A stretch of DNA of 64,000 nucleotides from Allacma fusca (Eukaryota; Arthropoda; Collembola; Symphypleona; Sminthuridae). Within the stretch, counting starts at the first letter, position 1, and the number at the start of each line of letters is the position of its first letter. This document shows positions 1-12,700 of the stretch, in pieces. The DNA is taken from positions 62,001 to 126,000 of the forward strand of contig OX359249.1 in assembly GCA_947179485.1 (NCBI GenBank), in the 5' to 3' direction. Under the pieces are notes generated by a model. The model searched no databases. It was not told the DNA's origin and saw nothing but the letters and a program-made list of their open reading frames with translations. Made by a program: the position numbers and the translations under genes.

Positions 1-105
1 TCCCTGGGAATGTTATTCCCTGGGAATGTTATTCCCTGGGAATGTTATTCCCTGGGAATGTTATTCCCTGGGAATGTTATTCCCTGGGAATGTTATTCCC
101 TGGGA

Positions 106-150
106 AGTACTCTGCGTTGATACCACTGCTTAACATCGTCGTGTCGTGAG
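106..150 (-). other. PCR adapter embedded in the satellite (assembly artefact)
   Basis: Positions 106-131 on the minus strand read AAGCAGTGGTATCAACGCAG followed by AGTACT. This is the 26-nt SMART-type template-switch/PCR primer, also used in low-input whole-genome amplification libraries. It matches perfectly and replaces the satellite register. It is followed by 19 foreign bases (132-150) that resemble a sequencing barcode but which I cannot assign, after which the 16-bp array resumes. It is not biological sequence. It marks an untrimmed or chimeric read in the assembly, so the satellite on its two sides may not be contiguous in the genome. Confidence 0.95.
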
Positions 151-997
151 GGAATGTTATTCCCTGGGAATGTTATTCCCTGGGAATGTTATTCCCTGGG
201 AATGTTATTCCCTGGGAATGTTATTCCCTGGGAATGTTATTCCCTGGGAATGTTATTCCCTGGGAATGTTATTCCCTGGGAATGTTATTCCCTGGGAATG
301 TTATTCCCTGGGAATGTTATTCCCTGGGAATGTTATTCCCTGGGATTGTTATTCCCTGGGAATGTTATTCCCTGGGAATGTTATTCCCTGGGAATGTTAT
401 TCCCTGGGAATGTTATTCCCTGGGAATGTTATTCCCTGGGAATGTTATTCCCTGGGAATGTTATTCCCTGGGAATGTTATTCCCTGGGAATGTTATTCCC
501 TGGGAATGTTATTCCCTGGGAATGTTATTCCCTGGGAATGTTATTCCCTGGGAATGTTATTCCCTGGGAATGTTATTCCCTGGGAATGTTATTCCCTGGG
601 AATGTTATTCCCTGGGAATGTTATTCCCTGGGAATGTTATTCCCTGGGAATGTTATTCCCTGGGAATGTTATTCCCTGGGAATGTTATTCCCTGGGAATG
701 TTATTCCCTGGGAATGTTATTCCCTGGGAATGTTATTCCCTGGGAATGTTATTCCCTGGGAATGTTATTCCCTGGGAATGTTATTCCCTGGGAATGTTAT
801 TCCCTGGGAATGTTATTCCCTGGGAATGTTATTCCCTGGGAATGTTATTCCCTGGGAATGTTATTCCCTGGGAATGTTATTCCCTGGGAATGTTATTCCC
901 TGGGAATGTTATTCCCTGGGAATGTTATTCCCTGGGAATGTTATTCCCTGGGAATGTTATTCCCTGGGAATGTTATTCCCTGGGAATGTTATTCCCT

Positions 998-1272
998 GGG
1001 AAAGTTATTCCTTGGGAAAGTTATTCCCTGGGAAAGTTATTCCTTGGGAAAGTTATTCCCTGGGAAAGTTATTCCCTGGGAAAGTTATTCCCTGGGAAAG
1101 TTATTCCCTGGGAAAGTTATTCCCTGGGAAAGTTATTCCCTGGGAAAGTTATTCCCTGGGAATGTTATTCCCTGGGAATGTTTATCCCTGGGAATGTTAT
1201 TCCCTGGGAATGTTATTCCCTGGGAATGTTATTCCCTGGGAATGTTATTCCTTGGGAAAGTTATAACCTGGG
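998..1272 (+). repeat. Satellite variant block A, copy 1
   Basis: A run of units carrying GGGAAAG and CCTTGG changes, followed by a GTTTATCC unit and closed by a unique TTATAACCTGGG unit. The same ordered series recurs at 2838-3112 (offset 1,840 bp, exactly 115 units) and 6455-6729. Sharing an ordered set of rare variants means these blocks were copied as multi-unit segments. Confidence 0.9.
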
Positions 1273-2837
1273 AATGTTATTCCCTGGGAATGTTATTCCC
1301 TGGGAATGTTATTCCCTGGGAATGTTATTCCCTGGGAATGTTATTCCCTGGGAATGTTATTCCCTGGGAATGTTATTCCCAGGGAATGTTATTCCCTGGG
1401 AATGTTATTCCCTGGGAATGTTATTCCCTGGGAATGTTATTCCCTGGGAATGTTATTCCCTGGGAATGTTATTCCCTGGGAATGTTATTCCCTGGGAATG
1501 TTAATTCCTGGGAATGTTATTCCCTGGGAATGTTAATTCCTGGGAATGTTATTCCCTGGGAATGTTATTCCCTGGGAATGTTATTCCCTGGGAATGTTAT
1601 TCCCTGGGAATGTTATTTCCTGGGAATGTTATTCCCTGGGAATGTTATTCCCTGGGAAAGTTATTCCTTGGGAAAGTTATTCCCTGGGAATGTTATACCC
1701 TGGGAAAGTTATTCCCTGGGAATGTTATACCCTGGGAAAGTTATTCCCTGGGAATGTTATACCCTGGGAATGTTATTCCCTGGGAATGTTATTCCCTGGG
1801 AATGTTATTCCCTGGGAATGTTATTCCCTGGGAATGTTATTCCCTGGGAATGTTATTCCCTGGGAATGTTATTCCCTGGGAATGTTATTCCCTGGGAATG
1901 TTATTCCCTGGGAATGTTATTCCCTGGGAATGTTATTCCCTGGGAATGTTATTCCCTGGGAATGTTATTCCCTGGGAATGTTATTCCCTGGGAATGTTAT
2001 TCCCTGGGAATGTTATTCCCTGGGAATGTTATTCCCTGGGAATGTTATTCCCAGGGAATGTTATTCCCTGGGAATGTTATTCCCAGGGAATGTTATTCCC
2101 TGGGAATGTTATTCCCTGGGAATGTTATTCCCTGGGAATGTTATTCCCTGGGAATGTTATTCCCTGGGAATGTTATTCCCTGGGAATGTTATTCCCTGGG
2201 AATGTTATTCCCTGGGAATGTTATTCCCTGGGAATGTTATTCCCTGGGAATGTTATTCCCTGGGATTGTTATTCCCTGGGAATGTTATTCCCTGGGAATG
2301 TTATTCCCTGGGAATGTTATTCCCTGGGAATGTTATTCCCTGGGAATGTTATTCCCTGGGAATGTTATTCCCTGGGAATGTTATTCCCTGGGAATGTTAT
2401 TCCCTGGGAATGTTATTCCCTGGGAATGTTATTCCCTGGGAATGTTATTCCCTGGGAATGTTATTCCCTGGGAATGTTATTCCCTGGGAATGTTATTCCC
2501 TGGGAATGTTATTCCCTGGGAATGTTATTCCCTGGGAATGTTATTCCCTGGGAATGTTATTCCCTGGGAATGTTATTCCCTGGGAATGTTATTCCCTGGG
2601 AATGTTATTCCCTGGGAATGTTATTCCCTGGGAATGTTATTCCCTGGGAATGTTATTCCCTGGGAATGTTATTCCCTGGGAATGTTATTCCCTGGGAATG
2701 TTATTCCCTGGGAATGTTATTCCCTGGGAATGTTATTTCCTGGGAATGTTATTCCCTGGGAATGTTATTCCCTGGGAATGTTATTCCCTGGGAATGTTAT
2801 TCCCTGGGAATGTTATTCCCTGGGAATGTTATTCCCT

Positions 2838-3112
2838 GGGAAAGTTATTCCTTGGGAAAGTTATTCCCTGGGAAAGTTATTCCTTGGGAAAGTTATTCCC
2901 TGGGAAAGTTATTCCCTGGGAAAGTTATTCCCTGGGAAAGTTATTCCCTGGGAAAGTTATTCCCTGGGAAAGTTATTCCCTGGGAAAGTTATTCCCTGGG
3001 AATGTTATTCCCTGGGAATGTTTATCCCTGGGAATGTTATTCCCTGGGAATGTTATTCCCTGGGAATGTTATTCCCTGGGAATGTTATTCCTTGGGAAAG
3101 TTATAACCTGGG
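2838..3112 (+). repeat. Satellite variant block A, copy 2
   Basis: Second occurrence of the ordered variant series described for 998-1272, again ending in TTATAACCTGGG. Long flanking stretches on both sides also match copy 1 at the 1,840-bp offset, including the GTTAATTCC units near 1501/1533 and 3357/3389, though those sit one unit further apart. Confidence 0.9.
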
Positions 3113-6100
3113 AATGTTATTCCCTGGGAATGTTATTCCCTGGGAATGTTATTCCCTGGGAATGTTATTCCCTGGGAATGTTATTCCCTGGGAATGTTAT
3201 TCCCAGGGAATGTTATTCCCTGGGAATGTTATTCCCTGGGAATGTTATTCCCTGGGAATGTTATTCCCTGGGAATGTTATTCCCTGGGAATGTTATTCCC
3301 TGGGAATGTTATTCCCTGGGAATGTTATTCCCTGGGAATGTTATTCCCTGGGAATGTTAATTCCTGGGAATGTTATTCCCTGGGAATGTTAATTCCTGGG
3401 AATGTTATTCCCTGGGAATGTTATTCCCTGGGAATGTTATTCCCTGGGAATGTTATTCCCTGGGAATGTTATTCCCTGGGAATGTTATTCCCTGGGAATG
3501 TTATTTCCTGGGAATGTTATTCCCTGGGAATGTTATTCCCTGGGAAAGTTATTCCTTGGGAAAGTTATTCCCTGGGAATGTTATACCCTGGGAAAGTTAT
3601 TCCCTGGGAATGTTATACCCTGGGAATGTTATTCCCTGGGAATGTTATTCCCTGGGAATGTTATTCCCTGGGAATGTTATTCCCTGGGAATGTTATTCCC
3701 TGGGAATGTTATTCCCTGGGAATGTTATTCCCTGGGAATGTTATTCCCTGGGAATGTTATTCCCTGGGAATGTTATTCCCTGGGAATGTTATTCCCTGGG
3801 AATGTTATTCCCTGGGAATGTTATTCCCTGGGAATGTTATTCCCTGGGAATGTTATTCCCTGGGAATGTTATTCCCTGGGAATGTTATTCCCTGGGAATG
3901 TTATTCCCTGGGAATGTTATTCCCTGGGAATGTTATTCCCTGGGAATGTTATTCCCTGGGAATGTTATTCCCTGGGAATGTTATTCCCTGGGAATGTTAT
4001 TCCCTGGGAATGTTATTCCCTGGGAATGTTATTCCCTGGGAATGTTATTCCCTGGGAATGTTATTCCCTGGGAATGTTATTTCCTGGGAATGTTATTCCC
4101 TGGGAATGTTATTCCCTGGGAATGTTATTCCCTGGGAATGTTATTCCCTGGGAATGTTATTCCCTGGGAATGTTATTCCCTGGGAATGTTATTCCCTGGG
4201 AATGTTATTCCCTGGGAATGTTATTCCCTGGGAATGTTATTCCCTGGGAATGTTATTCCCTGGGAATGTTATTCCCTGGGAATGTTATTCCCTGGGAATG
4301 TTATTCCCTGGGAATGTTATTCCCTGGGAATGTTATTCCCTGGGAATGTTATTCCCTGGGAATGTTATTCCCTGGGAAAGTTATTCCTTGGGAAAGGTAT
4401 TCCCTGGGAAAGTTATTCCCTGGGAAAGTTATTCCCTGGGAAAGTTATTCCCTGGGAAAGTTATTCCCTGGGAAAGTTATTCCCTGGGAATGTTATTCCC
4501 TGGGAAAGTTATTCCCTGGGAATGTTATTCCCTGGGAATGTTTATCCCTGGGAATGTTATTCCCTGGGAATGTTATTCCCTGGGAATGTTATTCCCTGGG
4601 AATGTTATTCCCTGGGAATGTTATTCCCTAGGAATGTTATTCCCTGGGAATGTTATTCCCTGGGAATGTTATTCCCTGGGAATGTTATTCCCTGGGAATG
4701 TTATTCCCTGGGAATGTTATTCCCTGGGAATGTTATTCCCTGGGAATGTTATTCCCTGGGAATGTTATTCCCTGGGAATGTTATTCCCTGGGAATGTTAT
4801 TCCCTGGGAATGTTATTCCCTGGGAATGTTATTCCCTGGGAATGTTATTCCCTGGGAATGTTATTCCCTGGGAATGTTATTCCCTGGGAATGTTATTCCC
4901 TGGGAATGTTATTCCCTGGGAATGTTATTCCCTGGGAATGTTATTCCCTGGGAATGTTATTCCCTGGGAATGTTATTCCCTGGGAATGTTATTCCCTGGG
5001 AATGTTATTCCCTGGGAATGTTATTTCCTGGGAATGTTATTCCCTGGGAATGTTATTCCCTGGGAAAGTTATTCCTTGGGAAAGTTATTCCCTGGGAATG
5101 TTATACCCTGGGAAAGTTATTCCCTGGGAATGTTATTCCCTGGGAATGTTATTCCCTGGGAATGTTATTCCCTGGGAATGTTATTCCCTGGGAATGTTAT
5201 TCCCTGGGAATGTTATTCCCTGGGAATGTTATTTCCTCGGAATGTTATTCCCCGGGGAAAGTTATTCCCTGGGAAAGTTATTCCCTGGGAAAGTTATTCC
5301 TTGGGAAAGTTATTCCCTGGGAAAGTTATTCCCTGGGAATGTTATTCCCTGGGAATGTTATTCCCTGGGAATGTTATTCCCTGGGAATGTTATTCCCTGG
5401 GAATGTTATTCCCTGGGAATGTTATTCCCTGGGAATGTTATTCCCTGGGAATGTTATTCCCTGGGAATGTTATTCCCTGGGAAAGTTATTCCTTGGGAAA
5501 GTTATTCCCTGGGAATGTCATACCCTGGGAAAGTTATTCCCTGGGAATGTTATTCCCTGGGAATGTTATTCCCTGGGAATGTTATTCCCTGGGAATGTTA
5601 TTCCCTGGGAATGTTATTCCCTGGGAATGTTATTCCCTGGGAATGTTATTCCCTGGGAATGTTATTCCCTGGGAATAATATTCCCTGGGAATGTTATTCC
5701 CTGGGAATGTTATACCCTGGGAAAGTTATTCCCTGGGAATGTTATTCCCTGGGAATGTTATTCCCTGGGAATGTTATTCCCTGGGAATGTTATTCCCTGG
5801 GAATGTTATTCCCTGGGAATGTTATTCCCTGGGAATGTTATTCCCTGGGAATGTTATTCCCTGGGAATGTTATTCCCTGGGAATAATATTCCCTGGGAAT
5901 GTTATTCCCTGGGAATGTTATTCCCTGGGAATGTTATTCCCTGGGAATGTTATTCCCTGGGAATGTTATTCCCTGGGAATGTTATTCCCTGGGAATGTTA
6001 TTCCCTGGGAATGTTATTCCCTGGGAATGTTATTCCCTGGGAATGTTATTCCCTGGGAATGTTATTCCCTGGGAATGTTATTCCCTGGGAATGTTATTCC

Positions 6101-6454
6101 CTGGGAATGTTATTCCCTGGGAATGTTATTCCCTGGGAATGTTATTCCCTGGGAATGTTATTCCCTGGGAATGTTATTCCCTGGGAATGTTATTCCCTGG
6201 GAATGTTATTCCCTGGGAATGTTATTCCCTGGGAATGTTATTCCCTGGGAATGTTATTCCCTGGGAATGTTATTCCCTGGGAATGTTATTCCCTGGGAAT
6301 GTTATTCCCTGGGAATGTTATTCCCTGGGAATGTTATTCCCTGGGAATGTTATTTCCTGGGAATGTTATTCCCTGGGAATGTTATTCCCTGGGAATGTTA
6401 TTCCCTGGGAATGTTATTCCCTGGGAATGTTATTCCCTGGGAATGTTATTCCCT

Positions 6455-6729
6455 GGGAAAGTTATTCCTTGGGAAAGTTATTCCCTGGGAAAGTTATTCC
6501 TTGGGAAAGTTATTCCCTGGGAAAGTTATTCCCTGGGAAAGTTATTCCCTGGGAAAGTTATTCCCTGGGAAAGTTATTCCCTGGGAAAGTTATTCCCTGG
6601 GAAAGTTATTCCCTGGGAATGTTATTCCCTGGGAATGTTTATCCCTGGGAATGTTATTCCCTGGGAATGTTATTCCCTGGGAATGTTATTCCCTGGGAAT
6701 GTTATTCCTTGGGAAAGTTATAACCTGGG
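6455..6729 (+). repeat. Satellite variant block A, copy 3
   Basis: Third occurrence of the block, 3,617 bp after copy 2. The odd base in the offset comes from a 17-bp unit with CCCCGGGG near 5250. Downstream variants remain aligned at 3,617 bp, then at 3,633 bp by the CCTAGG unit (4628 versus 8261), so one 16-bp unit was gained between the copies. Confidence 0.88.
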
Positions 6730-9700
6730 AATGTTATTCCCTGGGAATGTTATTCCCTGGGAATGTTATTCCCTGGGAATGTTATTCCCTGGGAATGTTA
6801 TTCCCTGGGAATGTTATTCCCAGGGAATGTTATTCCCTGGGAATGTTATTCCCTGGGAATGTTATTCCCTGGGAATGTTATTCCCTGGGAATGTTATTCC
6901 CTGGGAATGTTATTCCCTGGGAATGTTATTCCCTGGGAATGTTATTCCCTGGGAATGTTATTCCCTGGGAATGTTAATTCCTGGGAATGTTATTCCCTGG
7001 GAATGTTAATTCCTGGGAATGTTATTCCCTGGGAATGTTATTCCCTGGGAATGTTATTCCCTGGGAATGTTATTCCCTGGGAATGTTATTCCCTGGGAAT
7101 GTTATTCCCTGGGAATGTTATTTCCTGGGAATGTTATTCCCTGGGAATGTTATTCCCTGGGAAAGTTATTCCTTGGGAAAGTTATTCCCTGGGAATGTTA
7201 TACCCTGGGAAAGTTATTCCCTGGGAATGTTATACCCTGGGAATGTTATTCCCTGGGAATGTTATTCCCTGGGAATGTTATTCCCTGGGAATGTTATTCC
7301 CTGGGAATGTTATTCCCTGGGAATGTTATTCCCTGGGAATGTTATTCCCTGGGAATGTTATTCCCTGGGAATGTTATTCCCTGGGAATGTTATTCCCTGG
7401 GAATGTTATTCCCTGGGAATGTTATTCCCTGGGAATGTTATTCCCTGGGAATGTTATTCCCTGGGAATGTTATTCCCTGGGAATGTTATTCCCTGGGAAT
7501 GTTATTCCCTGGGAATGTTATTCCCTGGGAATGTTATTCCCTGGGAATGTTATTCCCTGGGAATGTTATTCCCTGGGAATGTTATTCCCTGGGAATGTTA
7601 TTCCCTGGGAATGTTATTCCCTGGGAATGTTATTCCCTGGGAATGTTATTCCCTGGGAATGTTATTCCCTGGGAATGTTATTCCCTGGGAATGTTATTCC
7701 CTGGGAATGTTATTTCCTGGGAATGTTATTCCCTGGGAATGTTATTCCCTGGGAATGTTATTCCCTGGGAATGTTATTCCCTGGGAATGTTATTCCCTGG
7801 GAATGTTATTCCCTGGGAATGTTATTCCCTGGGAATGTTATTCCCTGGGAATGTTATTCCCTGGGAATGTTATTCCCTGGGAATGTTATTCCCTGGGAAT
7901 GTTATTCCCTGGGAATGTTATTCCCTGGGAATGTTATTCCCTGGGAATGTTATTCCCTGGGAATGTTATTCCCTGGGAATGTTATTCCCTGGGAATGTTA
8001 TTCCCTGGGAAAGTTATTCCTTGGGAAAGGTATTCCCTGGGAAAGTTATTCCCTGGGAAAGTTATTCCCTGGGAAAGTTATTCCCTGGGAAAGTTATTCC
8101 CTGGGAAAGTTATTCCCTGGGAATGTTATTCCCTGGGAAAGTTATTCCCTGGGAATGTTATTCCCTGGGAATGTTTATCCCTGGGAATGTTATTCCCTGG
8201 GAATGTTATTCCCTGGGAATGTTATTCCCTGGGAATGTTATTCCCTGGGAATGTTATTCCCTAGGAATGTTATTCCCTGGGAATGTTATTCCCTGGGAAT
8301 GTTATTCCCTGGGAATGTTATTCCCTGGTAATGTTATTCCCTGGGAATGTTATTCCCTGGGAATGTTATTCCCTGGGAATGTTATTCCCTGGGAATGTTA
8401 TTCCCTGGGAATGTTATTCCCTGGGAATGTTATTCCCTGGGAATGTTATTCCCTGGGAATGTTATTCCCTGGGAATGTTATTCCCTGGGAATGTTATTCC
8501 CTGGGAATGTTATTCCCTGGGAATGTTATTCCCTGGGAATGTTATTCCCTGGGAATGTTATTCCCTGGGAATGTTATTCCCTGGGAATGTTATTCCCTGG
8601 GAATGTTATTCCCTGGGAATGTTATTCCCTGGGAATGTTATTCCCTGGGAATGTTATTTCCTGGGAATGTTATTCCCTGGGAATGTTATTCCCTGGGAAA
8701 GTTATTCCTTGGGAAAGTTATTCCCTGGGAATGTTATACCCTGGAAAGTTATTCCCTGGGAATGTTATTCCCTGGGAATGTTATTCCCTGGGAATGTTAT
8801 TCCCTGGGAATGTTATTCCCTGGGAATGTTATTCCCTGGGAATGTTATTCCCTGGAATGTTATTCCCTGGGAATGTTATTTCCTCGGAATGTTATTCCCC
8901 GGGGAAAGTTATTCCCTGGGAAAGTTATTCCCTGGGAAAGTTATTCCTTGGGAAAGTTATTCCCTGGGAAAGTTATTCCCTGGGAATGTTATTCCCTGGG
9001 AATGTTATTCCCTGGGAATGTTATTCCCTGGGAATGTTATTCCCTGGGAATGTTATTCCCTGGGAATGTTATTCCCTGGGAATGTTATTCCCTGGGAATG
9101 TTATTCCCTGGGAATGTTATTCCCTGGGAATGTTATTCCCTGGGAAAGTTATTCCTTGGGAAAGTTATTCCCTGGGAATGTTATACCCTGGGAAAGTTAT
9201 TCCCTGGGAATGTTATTCCCTGGGAATGTTATTCCCTGGGAATGTTATTCCCTGGGAATGTTATTCCCTGGGAATGTTATTCCCTGGGAATGTTATTCCC
9301 TGGGAATGTTATTCCCTGGGAATGTTATTCCCTGGGAATAATATTCCCTGGGAATGTTATTCCCTGGGAATGTTATTCCCTGGGAATGTTATTCCCTGGG
9401 AATGTTATTCCCTGGGAATGTTATTCCCTGGGAATGTTATTCCCTGGGAATGTTATTCCCTGGGAATGTTATTCCCAGGGAATGTTATCCCCTGGGAATG
9501 TTATTCCCAGGGAATGTTATTCCCAGGGAATGTTATTCCCTGGGAATGTTATTCCCTGGGAATGTTATTCCCTGGGAATGTTATTCCCTGGGAATGTTAT
9601 TCCCTGGGAATGTTATTCCCTGGGAATGTTATTCCCTGGGAATGTTATTCCCTGGGAATGTTATTCCCTGGGAATAATATTCCCTGGGAATGTTATTCCC

Positions 9701-12700
9701 TGGGAATGTTATTCCCTGGGAATGTTATTCCCTGGGAATGTTATTCCCTGGGAATGTTATTCCCTGGGAATGTTATTCCCAGGGAATGTTATTCCCTGGG
9801 AATGTTATTCCCAGGGAATGTTATTCCCAGGGAATGTTATTCCCTGGGAATGTTATTCCCTGGGAATGTTATTCCCTGGGAATGTTATTCCCTGGGAATG
9901 TTATTCCCTGGGAATGTTATTCCCTGGGAATGTTATTCCCTGGGAATGTTATTCCCTGGGAATGTTATTCCCTGGGAATGTTATTCCCTGGGAATGTTAT
10001 TCCCTGGGAATGTTATTCCCTGGGAATGTTATTCCCTGGGAATGTTATTCCCTGGGAATGTTATTCCCTGGGAATGTTATTCCCTGGGAATGTTATTCCC
10101 TGGGAATGTTATTCCCTGGGAATGTTATTCCCTGGGAATGTTATTCCCTGGGAATGTTATTCCCTGGGAATGTTATTCCCTGGGAATGTTATTCCCTGGA
10201 AATGTTATTCCCTGGGAATGTTATTCCCTGGGAATGTTATTCCCTGGGAATGTTATTCCCTGGGAAAGTTATTCCTTGGGAAAGTTATTCCCTGGGAATG
10301 TTATACCCTGGGAAAGTTATTCCCTTGGAATGTTATTCCCTGGGAATGTTATTCCCTGGGAATGTTATTCCCTGGGAATGTTATTCCCTGGGAATGTTAT
10401 TCCCTGGGAATGTTATTCCCTGGGAATGTTATTCCCTGGGAATGTTATTCCCTGGGAATGTTATTCCCTGGGAATGTTATTCCCTGGGAATGTTATTCCC
10501 TGGGAATGTTATTCCCTGGGAATGTTATTCCCTGGGAATGTTATTCCCTGGGAATGTTATTCCCTGGGAATGTTATTCCCTGGGAATGTTATTCCCTGGG
10601 AATGTTATTCCCTGGGAATGTTATTCCCTGGGAATGTTATTCCCTGGGAATGTTATTCCCTGGGAATGTTATTCCCTGGGAATGTTATTCCCTGAGAATG
10701 TTATTCCCTGGGAATGTTATTCCCTGGGAATGTTATTCCCTGGGAATGTTATTCCCTGGGAATGTTATTCCCTGGGAATGTTATTCCCTGGGAATGTTAT
10801 TCCCTGGGAATGTTATTCCCTGGGAATGTTATTCCCTGGGAATGTTATTCCCTGGGAATGTTATTCCCTGTTAATGTTATTCCCTGGGAATGTTATTCCC
10901 TGGGAATGTTATTCCCTGGGAATGTTATTCCCTGTTAATGTTATTCCCTGGGAATGTTATTCCCTGTTAATGTTATTCCCTGGGAATGTTATTCCCTGGG
11001 AATGTTATTCCCTGGGAATGTTATTCCCTGGGAATGTTATTCCCTGGGAATGTTATTTCCTGGGAATGTTATTCCCTGGGAATGTTATTCCCTGGGAAAG
11101 TTATTCCTTGGGAAAGTTATTCCCTGGGAATGTTATACCCTGGGAAAGTTATTCCCTGGGAATGTTATTCCCTGGGAATGTTATTCCCTGGGAATGTTAT
11201 TCCCTGGGAATGTTATTCCCTGGGAATGTTATTCCCTGGGAATGTTATTCCCTGGGAATGTTATTTCCTCGGAATGTTATTCCCCGGGGAAAGTTATTCC
11301 CTGGGAAAGTTATTCCCTGGGAAAGTTATTCCTTGGGAAAGTTATTCCCTGGGAAAGTTATTCCCTGGGAAAGTTATTCCCTGGGAAAGTTATTCCCTGG
11401 GAATGTTATTCCCTGGGAATGTTATTCCCTGGGAATGTTATTCCCTGGGAATGTTATTCCCTGGGAATGTTATTCCCTGGGAATGTTATTCCCTGGGAAT
11501 GTTATTCCCTGGGAATGTTATTCCCTGGGAATGTTATTCCCTGGGAATGTTATTCCCTGGGAATGTTATTCCCTGGGAATGTTATTCCCTGGGAAAGTTA
11601 TTCCTTGGGAAAGTTATTCCCTGGGAATGTTATACCCTGGGAAAGTTATTCCCTGGGAATGTTATTCCCTGGGAATGTTATTCCCTGGGAATGTTATTCC
11701 CTGGGAATGTTATTCCCTGGGAATGTTATTCCCTGGGAATGTTATTCCCTGGGAATGTTATTCCCTGGGAATGTTATTCCCTGGGAATAATATTCCCTGG
11801 GAATGTTATTCCCTGGGAATGTTATTCCCTGGGAATGTTATTCCCTGGGAATGTTATTCCCTGGGAATGTTATTCCCTGGGAATGTTATTCCCTGGGAAT
11901 GTTATTCCCTGGGAATGTTATTCCCAGGGAATGTTATCCCCTGGGAATGTTATTCCCAGGGAATGTTATTCCCAGGGAATGTTATTCCCTGGGAATGTTA
12001 TTCCCTGGGAATGTTATTCCCTGGGAATGTTATTCCCTGGGAATGTTATTCCCTGGGAATGTTATTCCCTGGGAATGTTATTCCCTGGGAATGTTATTCC
12101 CTGGGAATGTTATTCCCTGGGAATAATATTCCCTGGGAATGTTATTCCCTGGGAATGTTATTCCCTGGGAATGTTATTCCCTGGGAATGTTATTCCCTGG
12201 GAATGTTATTCCCAGGGAATGTTATTCCCTGGGAATGTTATTCCCAGGGAATGTTATTCCCAGGGAATGTTATTCCCTGGGAATGTTATTCCCTGGGAAT
12301 GTTATTCCCTGGGAATGTTATTCCCTGGGAATGTTATTCCCTGGGAATGTTATTCCCTGGGAATGTTATTCCCTGGGAATGTTATTCCCTGGGAATGTTA
12401 TTCCCTGGGAATGTTATTCCCTGGGAATGTTATTCCCTGGGAATGTTATTCCCTGGGAATGTTATTCCCTGGGAATGTTATTCCCTGGGAATGTTATTCC
12501 CTGGGAATGTTATTCCCTGGGAATGTTATTCCCTGGGAATGTTATTCCCTGGGAATGTTATTCCCTGGGAATGTTATTCCCTGGGAATGTTATTCCCTGG
12601 GAATGTTATTCCCTGGGAATGTTATTCCCTGGGAATGTTATTCCCTGGGAATGTTATTCCCTGGGAATGTTATTCCCTGGGAATGTTATTCCCTGGGAAT

